Assembly: GCA_964554475.1 (NCBI GenBank)
Contig: CAZKOT010000003.1
Location: 1 to 53,613 of the forward strand
Length of the DNA stretch: 53,613 nt
Reading direction: 5' to 3'
Source of the DNA: CAJKWP01 sp964554475
GTDB lineage: Bacteria; Bacillota; Clostridia; Christensenellales; UBA1242
In this document: one piece after another, positions 7,355 to 15,637 of the stretch
Layout of the letters: every line of letters starts with the position of its first letter
How positions within the stretch are numbered: position 1 is the first letter of the stretch
Notes under the pieces: generated by a model
The model's input: the letters and a program-made list of their open reading frames with translations, nothing else
Told to the model about the DNA's origin: nothing
Databases searched by the model: none
Program-made: the position numbers and the translations under genes

Positions 7355-9538
7355 TCAAATTTTTGTTGCATTCATTATTATTGTCATTACATAACCAAAA
7401 TACCTATATGGAATTGTTCCAATTCCAAGAGCATTTTGTTTAACAAAAACATATTTTCCGTTTATTTTTTTCACTTCATTTAAATGATAAAAATAAACAC
7501 TTGCTAAATTTTCAAAAATAGCAAAATGTTCAACGGGTTTCTCAAATTCAACCGAGCAAATAATATCAAGTTTTGGAAAAATAAAAACCAAATTATTGAA
7601 AACTGTTCCATTTTCTTCGGTATTAATTTTAAAATCAAATTTTTCAAGTTTTTTAACAAAATCAGTAATTTTAACAAGCATTCCTGAAAAAAGATTTACA
7701 GAAAAACTTGTTTTTGAAAAATCTTTAACATCATAAAGAACTTCGGCAAATTGGTCAAAAGTTGGATTTTTAAAATAATTGTAAATAGTTTGAAATTTCA
7801 TATCACAATCAAGAGGATGAATGATTGCAATAAAAACCTTTTCTTCATTTGAAGGTATTGAGGAATTAACAATAAATTTTTTTTCTTCACCTTTTAAAAT
7901 GAAAGCATTGTAAAGATTACCATTTTTATATTCCCCAAAAACTAAAGATTGACTCAAAAGGCAAAAAAGTGGATGCTTAACAAAGAAATTATCAAAATAT
8001 TCTCTTTGATAAAACCTTCCAGCAAGAAATGTTTCGAAAAGTCTTTTCTTTTGAATTTGAAACTGCTCATAAGTCCAAACGGTAGGAGTTAACTTGTCTT
8101 CAAGTTCGTCAACAGAAACAGAATTATATTCACTGTATTTTTCTAAAAGTTGAGGTAACATTTCTAAAAATTTTTCATTGCCCTCTTCTTTTAAAATTTT
8201 AAAAAGGTTTAATACTTGTTCTTTTCGTGCTGCCATCAAACAGCATGCCAAGTACTTACCTTCATTAAAGCGCTCCTCTTGAAAAAGTGTTTTCAAAAAT
8301 TCTAATAGTTTGTTTAAAAGGTTTTCATCACCCAAAACACAAAGCATTCTTTGAATGGATTTGATGTTCGTTATATCATTTCGCTTACTTACAATTTCAA
8401 AAATCATATTTAAAAACGTAACAAGAGAATCATTGTCAAAAACATTTTTTAAACTTGAATACTTGTTAACATTCAAAAAATTATTATCATCTTTAAAAAG
8501 ATCAATTAAAAACATATATCCGGCACTATCAACCTCAAATCCGCTTTTATATTTTAATGAAAAATCCGAAAATGCCATATCCTCAAATTCAGTTGGTGGA
8601 TTTTTCATATTTCTTCGAACAGCAATTAGAAATTGTTTTTCACTTTTATAAGATGTACCTTCATTTATTCCAGCTTTTTCAGAAATTTCACTTCTTAAAC
8701 CTTTGTCGTCGCTTAATTTAAAAATCTCTTCAATCCTACTTTTTATATCGTTATCTTCTTCTGGCCAAGAAAGAAGAATATGACTTAATTTATTCAATGA
8801 TTCACTGCTTGCTTTTTGAAGTTTCTTGTCAATAATAAAAAGTGTATCTTTTTTATGAGTTTGAAAAAGTTTAATAAATTCGTTTTTTTCCTCACTATTT
8901 TCTTCAAAACTATCAATTGCAAGTGATAGTGCTTTTTTTGTATTAAATTGGCATAATAAATCCATCATCTCAAATTTTCTTGGACTAAGAGAAATATAAT
9001 CAACAATATAATCTTCGTCTTCACCAGTAAAAGTTTTTAAAAATTCAAGAGCGGGCGCACGCCACTGTGAAATGCCCTTTTTTGTTTCTGGTTTAAAAAT
9101 TTCTAAAATGAAAGGTAAATAATGCTCAATTGAAATTTTACAGTTTTTAACAATTTCAATAAAACGATCAAAAAGTCTTTCTGTATAATTATAATTTCCG
9201 CTACTTTGATAATTTATTGTTCCAATGTGAGAAGTGAAAATTTTTGTTGTGAAGTAAAATACACTATCATAATTTTTTGAAAGTAAAAGCATGTTTGTTA
9301 AATTACATAGTGCAGGAATATATTCTTTAAGTTGAAAAATCAAAAGCGACAATTCTTCTAAAATTTTTTCTTTTCCATCAATTTTGCCCGTATTTTCAAT
9401 CATGGGCAAAATTCTTTCTGCAATAAAAATTTCCCTAATAAAAGAAAGGTCATTTTCTGAAAACTTTTTTTCATCGTCAAAATCAAAAAGTTCATTTAAG
9501 CGAGAATTTATTTGCACAACTTCTTTTAAAATGAGCAT
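7355..9538 (-). CDS. DUF4132-like helical protein (MolR-related), function unknown
   Basis: A soluble protein of 727 residues, mainly alpha-helical in its first 500 residues with HEAT-like spacing. Around residues 495-560 the pattern YEQFQIQKKRLFETFLAGR, then a hydrophobic FFVKHPLFCLLSQSLVFGEY segment, matches the DUF4132 domain, where a basic helix and an HPL...L...LVW motif are typical. DUF4132 proteins, including MolR-like regulators, have no settled biochemical role. The start is set at the ATG at 9538, directly after AAAGGAAAGGAAAAT; an in-frame ATG 51 bases upstream lacks a site. It stands alone between a convergent gene and tRNA-Thr. The family call rests on motif memory only. Confidence 0.55.
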   Translation of the reverse strand: MLILKEVVQINSRLNELFDFDDEKKFSENDLSFIREIFIAERILPMIENTGKIDGKEKILEELSLLIFQLKEYIPALCNLTNMLLLSKNYDSVFYFTTKIFTSHIGTINYQSSGNYNYTERLFDRFIEIVKNCKISIEHYLPFILEIFKPETKKGISQWRAPALEFLKTFTGEDEDYIVDYISLSPRKFEMMDLLCQFNTKKALSLAIDSFEENSEEKNEFIKLFQTHKKDTLFIIDKKLQKASSESLNKLSHILLSWPEEDNDIKSRIEEIFKLSDDKGLRSEISEKAGINEGTSYKSEKQFLIAVRRNMKNPPTEFEDMAFSDFSLKYKSGFEVDSAGYMFLIDLFKDDNNFLNVNKYSSLKNVFDNDSLVTFLNMIFEIVSKRNDITNIKSIQRMLCVLGDENLLNKLLEFLKTLFQEERFNEGKYLACCLMAARKEQVLNLFKILKEEGNEKFLEMLPQLLEKYSEYNSVSVDELEDKLTPTVWTYEQFQIQKKRLFETFLAGRFYQREYFDNFFVKHPLFCLLSQSLVFGEYKNGNLYNAFILKGEEKKFIVNSSIPSNEEKVFIAIIHPLDCDMKFQTIYNYFKNPTFDQFAEVLYDVKDFSKTSFSVNLFSGMLVKITDFVKKLEKFDFKINTEENGTVFNNLVFIFPKLDIICSVEFEKPVEHFAIFENLASVYFYHLNEVKKINGKYVFVKQNALGIGTIPYRYFGYVMTIIMNATKI

Positions 9539-9611
9539 ATTTTCCTTTCCTTTCATTGTTATTGTAACAATTAAAGCGAAAAAAATCAAACAACCACTTG
9601 CATTTATTTTT

Positions 9612-9687
<76 letters not shown>

Positions 9688-9830
9688 ATAATTAGTAAAT
9701 CAACACTGAAAAAACAGTTTATTATTCTTGAGGCAAGACAAATATATTTTATTATTCCTTTCTAAAAATTTCCATGTCAAGTGTCAAGTAAAAAAATGTT
9801 AAATAAAATTAGGTAAGTAAGGTGTATCAT

Positions 9831-10943
9831 TTATTCCTTATTACTTATTTTTACGGGTAATGCAAGCGAAATTCTTTCTTTTTCCATGTCAATTTTTTTA
9901 ATTACAACTTCAATTTTATCCCCTAGTTTAACAATTTCAAAAATATTTATTTTAGACAAGTTTGTTGCATCCGAAATATGAAGAAGACCTTCTACCCCAT
10001 TAGTTAATTGCATAATTGCTCCAAAAGGAAGAATTTTAACAACTTCGGCAATTTGAATTTCGCCTTCAATAAGTTCTTGCATCAATTTTACTTTCGGACT
10101 TTCAGTCATTGCTTTAAAACTTAATGAAATTCTTTTACTTTCTTTATCAACTTTTATTACTTTAAAAGTGTAAGTCTCACCAATTTTTAAAATTTCGTCG
10201 ACATTTTTAATCCTGCTGTGCGAAACATCGGAAATATGACAAAGACATGTAACACCATCTACATTAATAAATGCACCAAAGGGAACAATTCGTTCAACTT
10301 TTCCACTTACAAGTTTATTTACAAAAATTGAATTCCAAAAAGCAAGTTGATTATTATATTCTATTCTTTCTTGTAGCATTTTTACTGAACAAATAATATT
10401 TTTTGTTTCTTCTTTTATTTCAGTAACAATTGCTTCTAATCTTTGATTTAAAAAATCTCTATTGCTTTTAAAAGCTTTTGATGAAATTTCGCTGTTTGGA
10501 ACAAAAATATTGTATTGTCCAAGTTTTGAAACAAGACCACCCGAATTAACTGAAGTTACAACAAAAGAAAAAGTTGAACCTAATTTTAGCAATCTAGCTT
10601 CTTGTGTTCCAATAATAATTGCATCTGCTTGTGATTTTGATGCCTCAATTAGTCCATTTTCGTTTTTCATTTTTGTTATGATAACTTTAAATCTCTCCCC
10701 TACTTTAATACTTTCAAAATCTAAAAAATCATCAATAGGAATAAACGCATCAGATTTTCCACCAATGTTAAAAATCACTCCATCATCACGTTTTAAAACA
10801 ACAACACCATCCAAAATTTGATTTAATCTATATTGCGTAAATGTTTTTTCAACTTCATCAAGTGAAAACTTTATTTCATCACTTTTTTCGTTTTCATCTT
10901 TACGATCATTAGACGGCATTTTTTGTTTTTTCTCTTCTTTCAT
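9831..10943 (-). CDS. S1-domain RNA-binding protein (ribosomal protein S1 homologue)
   Basis: A 370-residue protein made of four S1 RNA-binding repeats after a charged N-terminus. Repeat 1 lies around residues 40-105, repeat 2 (degenerate) around 115-185, and repeats 3 and 4 (VPFGAFINV...LCHISD and LPFGAIMQL...LLHISD) around 205-275 and 290-360. In Bacillota such four-repeat proteins are annotated as S1 homologues; they bind mRNA or the ribosome and often lie near cmk, plsC and ispH, as plsC does here. The start at 10943 follows GAGGAAG; an upstream in-frame start at 11012 lies before the promoter and is rejected. No cmk or ispH is seen nearby. Confidence 0.85.
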   Translation of the reverse strand: MKEEKKQKMPSNDRKDENEKSDEIKFSLDEVEKTFTQYRLNQILDGVVVLKRDDGVIFNIGGKSDAFIPIDDFLDFESIKVGERFKVIITKMKNENGLIEASKSQADAIIIGTQEARLLKLGSTFSFVVTSVNSGGLVSKLGQYNIFVPNSEISSKAFKSNRDFLNQRLEAIVTEIKEETKNIICSVKMLQERIEYNNQLAFWNSIFVNKLVSGKVERIVPFGAFINVDGVTCLCHISDVSHSRIKNVDEILKIGETYTFKVIKVDKESKRISLSFKAMTESPKVKLMQELIEGEIQIAEVVKILPFGAIMQLTNGVEGLLHISDATNLSKINIFEIVKLGDKIEVVIKKIDMEKERISLALPVKISNKE

Positions 10944-10961
10944 TACTTCCTCAATTTTTGA

Positions 10962-10990
10962 ATTATAACAAAAAAAGAGTGTAATGTCTA
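10962..10990 (-). promoter_or_regulatory. sigma-A type promoter of the S1-domain gene
   Basis: TAGACA (10985-10990), a 17-base spacer and TATAAT (10962-10967) lie 18 bases before the ATG at 10943. Confidence 0.7.
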
Positions 10991-11077
10991 GTTCTTTATG
11001 ACATTCTTTCATTTTTCAGTATTAAAGACTTGTTAAATAAAAAGATAATTTTAATAGAAAAGTAATTTACTAGTTAT

Positions 11078-11671
11078 TTATTTGGCATTCTTTAATTCTT
11101 TTAATTTTTCAATTAAAATTTTTTCTGCTTCGTTCATTTCTTCATCTGTTAATTTTTTATCGAAATAATTGTTGAAATAAATCGGTTCCCCTATACGAAG
11201 TTTATTAAATGAAAAAAATTTTGGTTTTTTTTCAATCCACATTGGAACAATTGGAGTTTTTGTTTTTAATGCAAACATTAGTGCACCGTTTTTAATTGCC
11301 TCTTCATTTATTTCATTTGTTTGACTACGCGTTCCTTGAGGAAAAATTGTTAAAATATTTCCCTTATTTAAAACTTTTAAACACTCTTTAATAGAACTTA
11401 ATTGTGGTTTTTCACGATTAACTGGTATTGCTCCAATATGGCGAAAAAACCATCTTTTAAATTTTGTTGAAAACAATTCTTCCTTTGCAAGCGAATATTG
11501 AACTCGCGATATATTTGTTGCCAAAATAAATGCATCTAAATTACTTTGATGATTACAAACATAAACCGCTCCACCTTTTTTTATTAAATTTTTTTTGCCT
11601 ATAACTTTAACAGGCATAAAAATTTTAACAGGAAGCCAAATTAATATTTGAATTAATCTAAATAAAAACAT
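11078..11671 (-). CDS. plsC: 1-acyl-sn-glycerol-3-phosphate acyltransferase
   Basis: A 197-residue membrane-associated acyltransferase that adds the second acyl chain to lysophosphatidic acid. The catalytic motif H-x4-D is H41-D46 (NHQSNLD). The acceptor-binding motif is FPQGTRS at 110-116, where most relatives have FPEGTRS, so Glu is replaced by Gln. A hydrophobic N-terminal segment (residues 1-20) should anchor it to the inner face of the membrane. GGAGG lies 5 bases before the ATG. It begins 40 bases after the rluB stop and is probably read from the rluB promoter. PlsX elsewhere in the window belongs to the same phospholipid pathway. Confidence 0.92.
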   Translation of the reverse strand: MFLFRLIQILIWLPVKIFMPVKVIGKKNLIKKGGAVYVCNHQSNLDAFILATNISRVQYSLAKEELFSTKFKRWFFRHIGAIPVNREKPQLSSIKECLKVLNKGNILTIFPQGTRSQTNEINEEAIKNGALMFALKTKTPIVPMWIEKKPKFFSFNKLRIGEPIYFNNYFDKKLTDEEMNEAEKILIEKLKELKNAK

Positions 11672-11711
11672 TTTTCCTCCAACAACAATTTTTTTTAATA
11701 ATTTAATCTTT

Positions 11712-12419
11712 CTAAATTTTTAATAACCCGTTTAATTCTTCAATAGTCAATTCTTTAAATTTTCCCCTTTCCAATCCACCGAGTTTAACGTCGCCAATTT
11801 GAATTCTTTTCAAAAAAATTAAATTTTTCCCAATTCCTTCAAACATTTTTTTTATTTGATGATTTTTACCCTCTTTTAATTTAATTTGAAGTCTTGTCCA
11901 TTGCTTAGTGATTTCAACAATTTCGACCTTTGCTGATGGAAGTTTTTCGCCGTCAATTACAACCCCCGCACGTAAGACTGCCAAATCGCTTTCTTTTAAT
12001 TGCCCTTCAATTTTTGCAATATAGATTTTTTGAATTTCAAACTTTGGATGAGCAAGTTTTTGTGCTAAATCACCATCATTCGTAAAAAGTAAAAGTCCCT
12101 CTGTATTGTAATCTAGTCGCCCAATAGTAAAAAGTCTAACATCACTTTGAATTAAATCATAGACAGTTTTTCTACCATTAACATCACTTTTTGAGCATAT
12201 GTAACCTTTGGGTTTGTTCATTTTAAAATACTTAAAAGATTTTGGTAAACAAACTATTTGTGAATCAAATTCAACTTTGTCTTTAATTTCATTTATTATT
12301 GTTCCTAAAGATTTTTGAACTTTTTCATTTACTTTAACTTTTCCCAAAGTAATTAACTCATCACATTTTCGCCGTGATGCAACTCCGCAAAGTGCTAAAA
12401 ACTTATTTAATCTTATCAT
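11712..12419 (-). CDS. rluB: 23S rRNA pseudouridine synthase (RluB/RsuA family)
   Basis: A 235-residue protein: an S4-like RNA-binding domain at the N-terminus (IRLNKFLALCGVASRRKCDEL), then the pseudouridine synthase domain with the catalytic block GRLDYNTEGLLLFTNDG, where D is the nucleophile. It isomerises a uridine in 23S rRNA helix 89. The start is ATG at 12419; the open frame extends 33 codons further but these run through the promoter. The promoter TATAAT ends only 6 bases before this ATG, so the mRNA is probably leaderless and no Shine-Dalgarno site is present. plsC follows 40 bases downstream. Confidence 0.93.
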   Translation of the reverse strand: MIRLNKFLALCGVASRRKCDELITLGKVKVNEKVQKSLGTIINEIKDKVEFDSQIVCLPKSFKYFKMNKPKGYICSKSDVNGRKTVYDLIQSDVRLFTIGRLDYNTEGLLLFTNDGDLAQKLAHPKFEIQKIYIAKIEGQLKESDLAVLRAGVVIDGEKLPSAKVEIVEITKQWTRLQIKLKEGKNHQIKKMFEGIGKNLIFLKRIQIGDVKLGGLERGKFKELTIEELNGLLKI

Positions 12420-12425
12420 GTTAAA

Positions 12426-12454
12426 ATTATAGATTAAATAATAAAATTGTGCAA
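12426..12454 (-). promoter_or_regulatory. strong promoter giving a probably leaderless rluB mRNA
   Basis: TTGCAC (12449-12454), a 17-base spacer and TATAAT (12426-12431). Only TTTAAC separates the -10 from the ATG, placing the expected start of transcription at or next to the A of ATG. Confidence 0.75.
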
Positions 12455-12503
12455 ATAAAAAATTGTAAAGAAGGTCGAAAAAAGAAAAAATACAAACAGC
12501 AAT

Positions 12504-12532
12504 AACAAAAAACTCCAAAATTAATTGGAGTT
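12504..12532 (-). terminator. intrinsic terminator of dacF
   Basis: On the minus strand AACTCCAA, loop TTAATT, TTGGAGTT, followed by TTTTGTT. It lies about 165 bases after the dacF stop, beyond the inverted-repeat element at 12550-12696. Confidence 0.75.
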
Positions 12533-12549
12533 CAAGCTGTAAACAAATT

Positions 12550-12696
12550 CAAGATGTCGACAAACAGCGATGGGCAAGGCTCGCCAAATGCAGAAATGCA
12601 GGAGTTTTCATCACGTAAATGACTGTCTTTCGGCGTTTGACAAATCAAAAAATTTTTTCAAAATTTTGCGTCCATTGCTCTTTTGTCGACAACTTG
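12550..12696 (-). repeat. 147-bp element with 15-bp terminal inverted repeats, directly after the dacF stop
   Basis: The ends CAAGATGTCGACAAA (12550-12564) and the reverse complement CAAGTTGTCGACAAA (12682-12696) match in 14 of 15 bases. The right end touches the dacF stop codon at 12697-12699 and the element separates dacF from its terminator. Internal pieces recur elsewhere in the window: GTCCATTGC-CTTT-GTCGACA after rpmF (38740-38784), and AAATGC-GGAGTTTT-GATG after murD (24524-24602, opposite orientation). No coding capacity is seen. It looks like a non-autonomous, MITE-like or extragenic palindromic element. Confidence 0.7.
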
Positions 12697-13860
12697 TTAC
12701 CATTCTTTAACAACTTTCCTTATTGCATCTTTAAAATTGAGTTGTTCAATATCGCTTTGAACAATGATTGGAATTTCAACAATGACTTTTCCATCTTTTG
12801 AAACAATAGCTTTACCAACCATATCTCCTTTTTTAAAAGGTGCTTTAATAAAATTAGGAATTTCAACCGTTACTTCATGAGTGCTTTCTTCACCTTTTTT
12901 CTTAAGAGCAAAAAAGTTTTCGCTTGCAAATAGTTGAGTTGTCTTTTCTTTTCCCATTTTTATTTCAACATCAGCAATTTTTTCATCTTTGTTCACAATC
13001 AACTTATTTTCAAAATTTGAAAAAGCATAATTTAATAGTGTTGTTACATTAGCAAAACGTGTTTTTGAATCTTTTGCTCCAAGTGAAACTGCAATAAATC
13101 TTAAATTTCCTCTTTCTGCAGAAGCGGTTAAGCAGTAACCTGCTTCATCTGTAAAACCAGTCTTTCCACTATCGCAACCTTTAAAATATCTTACTAATTT
13201 ATTAGTATTAACAACTTCGGTTTTTCTTCCTGATGGATGAAGAAGTTCATCCATCCAAATCGTACTATATTTGTGATAAATAGGATGTCTAATTACTTCT
13301 CTTAAAAGTTTTGCTGTATCCAATGCTGATGAATATTCTTCAGGTGCTCCTAGACCTGTTGAATTAGCATAAAGAGTGTTTAATAAACCCAATTCTTTTG
13401 CACGTCTGTTCATTCTTACAACAAACAAATCTTCACTTCCGCCAATGTGTTCCGCAAGAGCAACCGAAGCATCATTAGCCGAAGCAACAATTACACCTTT
13501 CAACATATCTTCAACTGTGTACTCAATATAAGGGTCAATAAAAACTTGTGAACCTCCCATACTTGCAGCATTTTCCGAAGTTGTAAGTTTGTCTGTAAGT
13601 TTAATATTACCTTTTTCAATTTCCTCAATTGTAAGTAAAATCGTCATTAATTTAACAATACTAGCAACCTGACGTTTTTCATAAGAATTATTTTCAAAAA
13701 TAACTTCACCGGTATGATAGTCAATTATAACTGATGATTTATCAAATGTGGTTATACTTGCTTCAACGGCAACGCTTTTCGCCCCTATTGAAGAAAAAAA
13801 TAATAAAAAACTTATCAAAACAGCAAAAATATTAAAAATTTTTATTTTTGTTTTAATCAT
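12697..13860 (-). CDS. dacF: D-alanyl-D-alanine carboxypeptidase (penicillin-binding protein, DacF type)
   Basis: A 387-residue S11-family serine peptidase that removes the terminal D-Ala from peptidoglycan stem peptides. A signal peptide or anchor covers residues 8-32. The active-site motifs are S67-I-V-K70, S127-A-N and K233-T-G, all in order and spacing of the family, followed by the C-terminal beta-rich PBP5_C domain. Next to rluB and near sporulation genes it corresponds to DacF, which acts in spore cortex or vegetative wall maturation. Its ribosome-binding site AAAAGGAG lies in the loop of a terminator-like hairpin (13863-13896), so its translation or transcription may be controlled there. 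Confidence 0.92.
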   Translation of the reverse strand: MIKTKIKIFNIFAVLISFLLFFSSIGAKSVAVEASITTFDKSSVIIDYHTGEVIFENNSYEKRQVASIVKLMTILLTIEEIEKGNIKLTDKLTTSENAASMGGSQVFIDPYIEYTVEDMLKGVIVASANDASVALAEHIGGSEDLFVVRMNRRAKELGLLNTLYANSTGLGAPEEYSSALDTAKLLREVIRHPIYHKYSTIWMDELLHPSGRKTEVVNTNKLVRYFKGCDSGKTGFTDEAGYCLTASAERGNLRFIAVSLGAKDSKTRFANVTTLLNYAFSNFENKLIVNKDEKIADVEIKMGKEKTTQLFASENFFALKKKGEESTHEVTVEIPNFIKAPFKKGDMVGKAIVSKDGKVIVEIPIIVQSDIEQLNFKDAIRKVVKEW

Positions 13861-13862
13861 AA

Positions 13863-13896
13863 AAAAACTACTCTCCTTTTATTGAAAGTAGTTTTT
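13863..13896 (-). terminator. terminator-like hairpin that holds the dacF ribosome-binding site in its loop
   Basis: On the minus strand AAAAACTACT pairs perfectly over 10 bases with AGTAGTTTTT; the 14-base loop TTCAATAAAAGGAG carries the Shine-Dalgarno site. The T run ends two bases before the dacF ATG. It is about 50 bases past the kinase stop, so it can end the kinase message while read-through messages would present the dacF site in a loop. Confidence 0.65.
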
Positions 13897-13946
13897 GAAT
13901 TAAGGCAAAATTTATGCATGAAATCATTTTACAATATAAATAGGTA

Positions 13947-14447
13947 TTAAAAAATAAACTCTTTTTGATTATTAAATCTTTCTTGCTTACTATATTTGCT
14001 TTGTTCAGTTTTAATAAAAATAATATCTGAAAAACCTTCTTCTTCTGTCGGCATTTCAAAATTTTTTGAATATAAATCAATTACTGAAAAAGGTACAATA
14101 TATCTTTTACCCTCATGATTACGTTTGAGAATTTGCATCTTACAGAAATTTTTTGAAGCTTTAATAACGCAAGCCATAAAAGTATTTCCTTGCAAAGCTT
14201 CCATGCATTTTTTTCGTTGATGCTTAGAAATATTTGTTGAATCAATTATACAATTCTGTTTTTTTGAAAGAATTTTTCGTGATTCTTCAAAAATTTTTTC
14301 AAAAATTTCATTTTCATTTAATTCAGGATATTTAACTCTAAAATCTTCACTGCTAAAAATTTTAGCATCATAAATTTCTGCTAGTTCTTCGGCCTGCTTC
14401 GTTTTACCACATCCCGGCAATCCTACCATCATTATTACCAATCCCAT
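13947..14447 (-). CDS. P-loop kinase, AAA_33 / polynucleotide-kinase-like
   Basis: A 166-residue P-loop NTPase. Walker A is GLPGCGKT at residues 9-16. The following block KIFSSEDFRVKYP, and CIIDSTNISKHQRKK near 67-80, match the AAA_33 family (T4 polynucleotide-kinase and seryl-tRNA-kinase-like), where the DSTN segment and downstream basic residues bind substrate. Family members phosphorylate nucleic-acid ends or small molecules such as nucleosides or sugars; the substrate is not evident. It follows the second purine nucleoside phosphorylase by 110 bases, so a nucleoside or ribose-related role is possible. Its start region resembles that of the small gene at 15401-15607. Confidence 0.75.
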   Translation of the reverse strand: MGLVIMMVGLPGCGKTKQAEELAEIYDAKIFSSEDFRVKYPELNENEIFEKIFEESRKILSKKQNCIIDSTNISKHQRKKCMEALQGNTFMACVIKASKNFCKMQILKRNHEGKRYIVPFSVIDLYSKNFEMPTEEEGFSDIIFIKTEQSKYSKQERFNNQKEFIF

Positions 14448-14557
14448 TTGTCCACCTCACTTTGTAAATATTTGATATTAAAAAGAGTGTTTTAAACACT
14501 TTCTTAATCAAGACTGCAAAAAATTTTTCAACAAAAAAAAAATATAATTTTATTTTT

Positions 14558-15385
14558 TTAAATAAATTTGTTTGCTAAATTAGCATAATACAGTTTTAAG
14601 AACTTGTCAATAATGAGTTTTAATTTCATGGAATTTTCTGTCGAATTTTTTAAAACATCATCATGGGTTATTAATTCTTTTGTTTCAAAATCAGCAGCTT
14701 TGTTTACAACTGATGCAAATGCTAAAACTTTAATTCCAAAATTTCGAGCACAAATTGTGTCGAAAGCCGTACTCATTGAAACAGTGCTAACACCTAAGCT
14801 TCTAGCAAAAATAACTTCTGAAGGGGTTTCATACGTTGGTCCGCTAAATTGCATTGTGATTCCTTCTTTAAGTTTGATATTACATAATTTTCCTGACTCA
14901 AATGCAAATTTTCGTAAATCTTTGTTATAAGCGTTTGTCATATCAACAAATTTAATATTTTCCATTCCTATTAATGGGTTTGTTCCAGCAAAATTAATAT
15001 GGTCCTTAATCACCATTAAATCACCCACTTCAAGTTCATCGGAAACAGCACCGCATGAAGTAGCCATAATAACAATTTTAATCCCAAATAATGACAAAAT
15101 TTCAAAAGGAAGACGAACTTTTGCAACATCACCACTCTCATAAAAATGATAACGAGTTAACTGAATAACATTTATTTGATTTATTTTTCCAAAAACAAAC
15201 TCACCTTTAAAACCTTTAACTTTACTTTCAGGCATGCCAACTTCTTCATAACTAACAACGATTTTGTCTTTTATTTCCGGAACAGAGCCATTAAGACCAG
15301 AACCCATTATAAAAGCAATTTCATATTTATCCTTAACATGAAATTTATTCTTAAGTTTTTTTACTACTTCGCCATTTGAAATCAT
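14558..15385 (-). CDS. punA: purine nucleoside phosphorylase (copy 2)
   Basis: A 275-residue trimeric-type purine nucleoside phosphorylase, cleaving purine nucleosides with phosphate to base and ribose-1-phosphate. Seen are GSGL near the N-terminus (phosphate loop), LTRYHFYESGD (keeping the family's RxH phosphate ligands), GDLMVIKDHINFAGTNPLIG, the GPTYET block, SMST, and VVNKAAD whose Asn binds the base. It follows a 68-residue gene by 15 bases and a paralogue before that. A GGG site lies 6 bases upstream of the ATG. This copy keeps more canonical residues than copy 1 and is likely the working enzyme. Confidence 0.88.
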   Translation of the reverse strand: MISNGEVVKKLKNKFHVKDKYEIAFIMGSGLNGSVPEIKDKIVVSYEEVGMPESKVKGFKGEFVFGKINQINVIQLTRYHFYESGDVAKVRLPFEILSLFGIKIVIMATSCGAVSDELEVGDLMVIKDHINFAGTNPLIGMENIKFVDMTNAYNKDLRKFAFESGKLCNIKLKEGITMQFSGPTYETPSEVIFARSLGVSTVSMSTAFDTICARNFGIKVLAFASVVNKAADFETKELITHDDVLKNSTENSMKLKLIIDKFLKLYYANLANKFI

Positions 15386-15400
15386 TATACCCTATTAAAT

Positions 15401-15607
15401 TTATTGTTGCATCTCATTGTGTTGCGATTTTAAATTCTTTTTTAATTCTTCTAAATTTTTTAACATATCGAAATTATTACTAAAATAAGAATTATCATGA
15501 TTGGGAATGAATGAAAAACATTTCTTAATATACTCACTGTCTTTTTTATTAAATTCAAGAATTTGCTCTTTTGTCAAAATTTCTTCTTTTTTCATTATTA
15601 ATCCCAT
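15401..15607 (-). CDS. small hypothetical protein between the two nucleoside phosphorylases
   Basis: A 68-residue, highly charged, helical protein with no recognised domain; ATG starts at 15607 and, in frame, 15595. The DNA around its start (AAAGTAAGGTTGGA then AAATGGGATT) is nearly the same as at the start of the kinase gene (AAAGTGAGGTGGA then AAATGGGATT, around 14447). Since each phosphorylase gene is followed by one of these two genes, a tandem duplication with later replacement or decay of one kinase copy is plausible. Tight spacing (30 bases from copy 1, 15 to copy 2) suggests it is translated within an operon. Confidence 0.5.
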   Translation of the reverse strand: MGLIMKKEEILTKEQILEFNKKDSEYIKKCFSFIPNHDNSYFSNNFDMLKNLEELKKNLKSQHNEMQQ

Positions 15608-15637
15608 TTCTCCAACCTTACTTTATTTTTAAAATTA

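Noticed and set aside
10944..11012. An N-terminal extension of the S1-domain protein
   Set aside because: These codons lie across and upstream of a clear promoter and have no ribosome-binding site of their own.
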